Of a stretch of DNA of 42,149 nt, positions 39,454-42,149 are shown one piece after another. The stretch comes from Acanthamoeba castellanii str. Neff. Taxonomy: Eukaryota; Discosea; Longamoebia; Acanthamoebidae. The stretch covers positions 271,146-313,294 of the forward strand of contig NW_004457618.1 of NCBI RefSeq assembly GCF_000313135.1, read 5' to 3'. Within the stretch, counting starts at the first letter, position 1, and each line of letters starts with the position of its first letter. A program made the translations under genes and the position numbers. Below the pieces are notes generated by a model. It was not told where the DNA came from. It made no database searches and saw only the letters and a list, made by a program, of their open reading frames with translations.

Positions 39454-40211
39454 CGTCTTGTAGTGTCTTCTTGCTGAAGCTTGAAAGAGAGGAGAGTGGT
39501 TGTTTGCTTTGTGGGTCTTGGTTGAGAGCTGGAGAAGATGTTGATGAAGTGAAGGTGCTGCTGGCGGCCCACTCTTTATACTTTGGTGTCCCGTGCCGCC
39601 TGGTGGCTCGGCCATTGGTCGCTGCAGGGCGCTGAAAACCGAGTGGCGGTGCACACAAGCCACCGACCAAAGAACACTCGCCGTCCGCGAAATTTCCGGG
39701 AGTGGTGGAAGGCGGCCATTGTGTAGCCATGGCCGACATGGGCTTCATGGTGTCCCTTCCACCCACATCCCCAGCGGCGCTGTATTGGTGGTGATGGTGA
39801 TCGCTTCGAGAGCACAACTGCACCACACCGGTCACTTTGTGGCCCAAAAATACGGCCCAGACCAAGGTGATCGCGAACGTTGGCGAGGAAAAGTGAGCGG
39901 GTTGGCTCTGGGTGCTCTCTTTGTGTGTGTTTGTAAGCGGGGCGGCCAAGGTCCCGCCACAGTACATAGAACGATCGACCCTCGAGGCACCCCACAAGCC
40001 AGCATGACCGGTTCGATCCCCACCTTGTGATGACAAATTTGAAAAAAGGTGAACGAGGCCGCGAGCCGCGTTGGCAGTGTCACCAAAACTGTGAAGAATG
40101 GAGGCATCAGAGATCAATCGATTCGCACCGGCTCAGCAAAGGCTCAAGGCTACGGCCTCATACGGGCGTCATCTGGTACCTGGCTCACCGGCGGTAGCGA
40201 GGCTTACTCGA
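39454..40211. other. Upstream region of secreted protein B
   Basis: About 760 bp between ATG 39453 and the stop of the FAD oxidoreductase. It contains the promoter of paralogue B (TATA box at 39574-39580). Long open frames here have no domain and are probably chance in GC-rich sequence. Confidence 0.5.
39574..39580 (-). promoter_or_regulatory. TATA box of secreted protein B
   Basis: TATAAAG on the minus strand, about 120 bp upstream of ATG 39453, matching the TATA box of paralogue A. Confidence 0.6.
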
Positions 40212-42099
40212 CTAGTACCATTCATTGTCGTCGTCCTCCTCCTCGGCCTGTCGCTCAATCTCCCTCCGCTTGGCGTCGTCGAAGAAGCGCGAGGGCAGCA
40301 GACATTGTATGCAGTCCTGTTTGGTGGAAAGGGGGGCTCCTTAGCACCACAGGCGCACAACCGCTACTGAATTAATTAATGGACTGGGGGGGGGTGGAGG
40401 GGGGGAGCTAACCTCCGGCTGCAGCTGGCCGGAGATCATTTCGGCCAGCGACTTTCCCGCGGCGAAGCAGTTGGCCATGCCGTTGCCCGTGTAGCCCGCG
40501 CCGATGTACTGACCCGCGCGCACTCCTCCTGTCGTGCGCAAGTAAGACACAACACACTCACAACACAACACACAACACACACAACACACAACACACACAA
40601 CACACAACACACAACACAACACACACACACTATCGGACCTTCGAGCGGGGCCAGTGGGGTGAGAGGGCCGACGAGCGGCGCCCCATCCTTGCTGTAGGCC
40701 ATGATGCCCGTCCACTCGTGCTCGACCCGAAACGGAATCTTGCCCTCGCCCACGCCTTGGCCCTTTCAAGTGGTGCCGGCGCATGCGAGAGGGCCGGTGG
40801 TGAGCCAGCTACGCCCCATTCGCTGCAGTGCGCCCGTAGCAGTCGAGCGCGATGGTGGGAGGCTGGGTACCTTGTCCTCCTGCAGGCTGGGGAAGTTCTC
40901 TTCGAGGAACTCGTGGAGCTTCTCGCTGATCTCCCTCACACAGATCGAGTCGTCCAGCGTGTCCCTTTCCTAGCGGTGCGTGCGTGCGTGCGTGCGTGCG
41001 TGCGTGTGCCGTGTCGTGTGCGGTGTGCGTGCGTGGTGGGTGGGTGGTGGGTGTGTGTTGGTCGAGCTTTGACGAATGCGTAGTTGGAAGGGACGCACCT
41101 TGGTCGGCGTGACCCAGCGCATGCCACCCAATACGATCCGCCCGTCCTCTCGCTGGATCATGTACTGGAAGCCGTCATCGAACGCCTGCGATGCAGTGAT
41201 TGTGGAATGTCAGCTATGCTTCACACGGCCCTGCTCACCCCAGAGATGAGATGAGAGGTGTGGGACGCAGCGCACCAAGTTACGCAGCCAGCGCAGCTGC
41301 GAGATGGGCGAAGTGATGAGGGCCTGTCCTCGCACCGGCACGATCAGCCCCGCCAGCGAGGGTACCAACGCGGGAGCCCTTCGGTGGAAAAACGTTACGT
41401 TACCCGATAGGTCAGCGCCGACAAAACGAAGCGCTGCGACGACCGTCATGAGGCGCGTACCATGCGTTGGTGGCGTGGACCACACACGAGGTGGTGACTT
41501 CGCCACCGTTGGCGGTTCGCAGGCGGTAGTGGTGCGGCTGGTCTTCCGTGATGTCGAGCACGGGCGTGTTGGTCATGATCTGGACGCCGCCCAGCTTCCT
41601 GGCCTCGCGGGCCAGGGCGTAGACGACCTTCGCCGGGTAGAAGGACGCCGCGGTGGGCTGGTAGAGCCCGCCCAGGAAGCTCGGCGAGTGCGCCTCCTGC
41701 CTTTGGATGCCAATGGCGACGATGATGATGATGGTGGTGGTCAACATATAGCACGACACGCACACGACACGCAACGAAAGCAAAGAAATGGCACACGCAC
41801 TCGCATTTCTCTTTGTCCCACCACTCGAGGCCCAGGTCGGGATTGGTAGCCTTGACTTGCTCCATGTAGTCCTTCAAGAAGACGGCTTCCGACTCGTGTC
41901 GGGCGAGCTCGAGCTGCAGCAGAGCGAAAGCGTGTGAGTGGGCGCGTGAGTGTTGATTGTCAGCAGTCACGTCGGGGAGTGGGATGGTTGTTACGCAGCC
42001 GTGGCTGCAGAAATCGCACGAGACGTCGTGCGTGGCGATGAACTCCTTGATGAGCTCAAAGTTCTGCTTCTTGAACTCGGACAGCCTCGCTTCCTCTTC
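40212..42099 (-). CDS. FAD-dependent amine/amino-acid oxidase (DAO family), 5' end beyond the window
   Basis: Nine exons in the window: 41995-42099, 41801-41913, 41461-41700, 41276-41378, 41099-41185, 40871-40969, 40639-40762, 40413-40528, 40212-40316; phases agree and give the last 363 residues. The order of motifs fits the DAO/GlcD-type oxidoreductases such as gamma-glutamylputrescine oxidase: LGGLYQPTAASFYPAKVV (substrate-domain), VVHATNAWAPALVPSLAGLIVPVRGQALIT, IVLGGMRW, VEHEWTGIMAYSKDGAPLVG, and the C-terminal FAD-binding GAGYTGNGMANCFAAGKSLAEMI. The N-terminal GxGxxG dinucleotide site must lie outside. A Cys/His cluster (SCDFCSHGC) sits near the first exon. The reaction would be oxidation of an amine or amino acid with H2O2 release; substrate unknown. 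C-terminus is Glu/Asp-rich. The intron at 40529-40638 is CAACA-rich. Confidence 0.85.
40553..40630 (-). repeat. CACAACACACAACA intron repeat
   Basis: Intron of the FAD-oxidase gene: on the plus strand a degenerate tandem of acacaacac units, with the sense strand reading tgtgttgtgtg. Confidence 0.7.
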
Positions 42100-42149
42100 C
42101 TGTTGGCCAAGAGGTGGTGCGTGGTGAGCGAGGCGGCCAAGAAGAGCGC

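Noticed and set aside
39155..40117. Long minus-strand open frame of about 320 codons upstream of secreted protein B
   Set aside because: It runs through the promoter and antisense frame of exon 1, has no domain, and its codon bias is not that of the neighbouring exons.
1..42149. Transposon or viral insertions
   Set aside because: I found no reverse transcriptase, integrase, transposase, capsid or polymerase motifs and no long terminal or inverted repeats in the window.

Overview
This window is nuclear DNA of a eukaryote, most probably a free-living amoeba of the Acanthamoeba type (Amoebozoa). The reasons are dense GC-rich genes on both strands, many short GT-AG introns with GT/CA-rich or T-rich filler, GC-ending codons in exons, no operons, and protein families typical of amoebae. 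The genus is an inference. I rebuilt gene models by hand, requiring exons to join in frame; phase is consistent across all models apart from three single-base frameshifts that look like assembly errors.

Layout. 1-2.6 kb: a small HMG-box protein (minus), divergent from an SCI1-like nuclear protein (plus). 2.7-6.4 kb, minus: a membrane-anchored coiled-coil protein and a small secreted or lumenal helical protein. 6.7-12.0 kb, minus: an 18-exon kinase with a LIM domain, a small zinc motif, an AGC-type kinase domain and a Ser-rich tail (IREH1/Rim15-like). 12.75-14.6 kb, plus: an RsmI-type rRNA methyltransferase with an organelle-type leader. 14.6-15.6 kb: about 1 kb without a convincing gene but with several odd signals. 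15.6-20.2 kb, plus: homeodomain protein, four-EF-hand protein, PPR protein. 20.8-21.6 kb, minus: a secreted beta-rich protein with a TATA box. 22.25-25.3 kb, plus: a DUF2383 ferritin-like protein and an ACOT9-like acyl-CoA thioesterase, both with likely mitochondrial leaders. 25.4-29.3 kb, minus: a SAM / coiled-coil / CH-domain protein. 29.6-31.2 kb, plus: PLPBP/YggS, the PLP homeostasis protein. 31.5-37.5 kb, plus: a 29-exon PX-C2-C2-LCAT fusion lipase. 37.5-39.5 kb, minus: a truncated pseudokinase and a second secreted protein paralogous to the one at 20.8 kb. 40.2 kb to the end, minus: the C-terminal part of an FAD-dependent amine/amino-acid oxidase that runs off the window.

The genes do not form one pathway. 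Two themes recur. One is mitochondrial metabolism and gene expression (RsmI-like enzyme, PPR, DUF2383, ACOT9-like, possibly PLPBP). The other is signalling at membranes and the cytoskeleton (LIM-AGC kinase, SAM-CH protein, EF-hand protein, PX-C2-C2-LCAT). The most unusual item is the PX-C2-C2-LCAT protein, which combines phosphoinositide and calcium/lipid targeting modules with an apparently intact serine acyltransferase/phospholipase catalytic triad in one chain.
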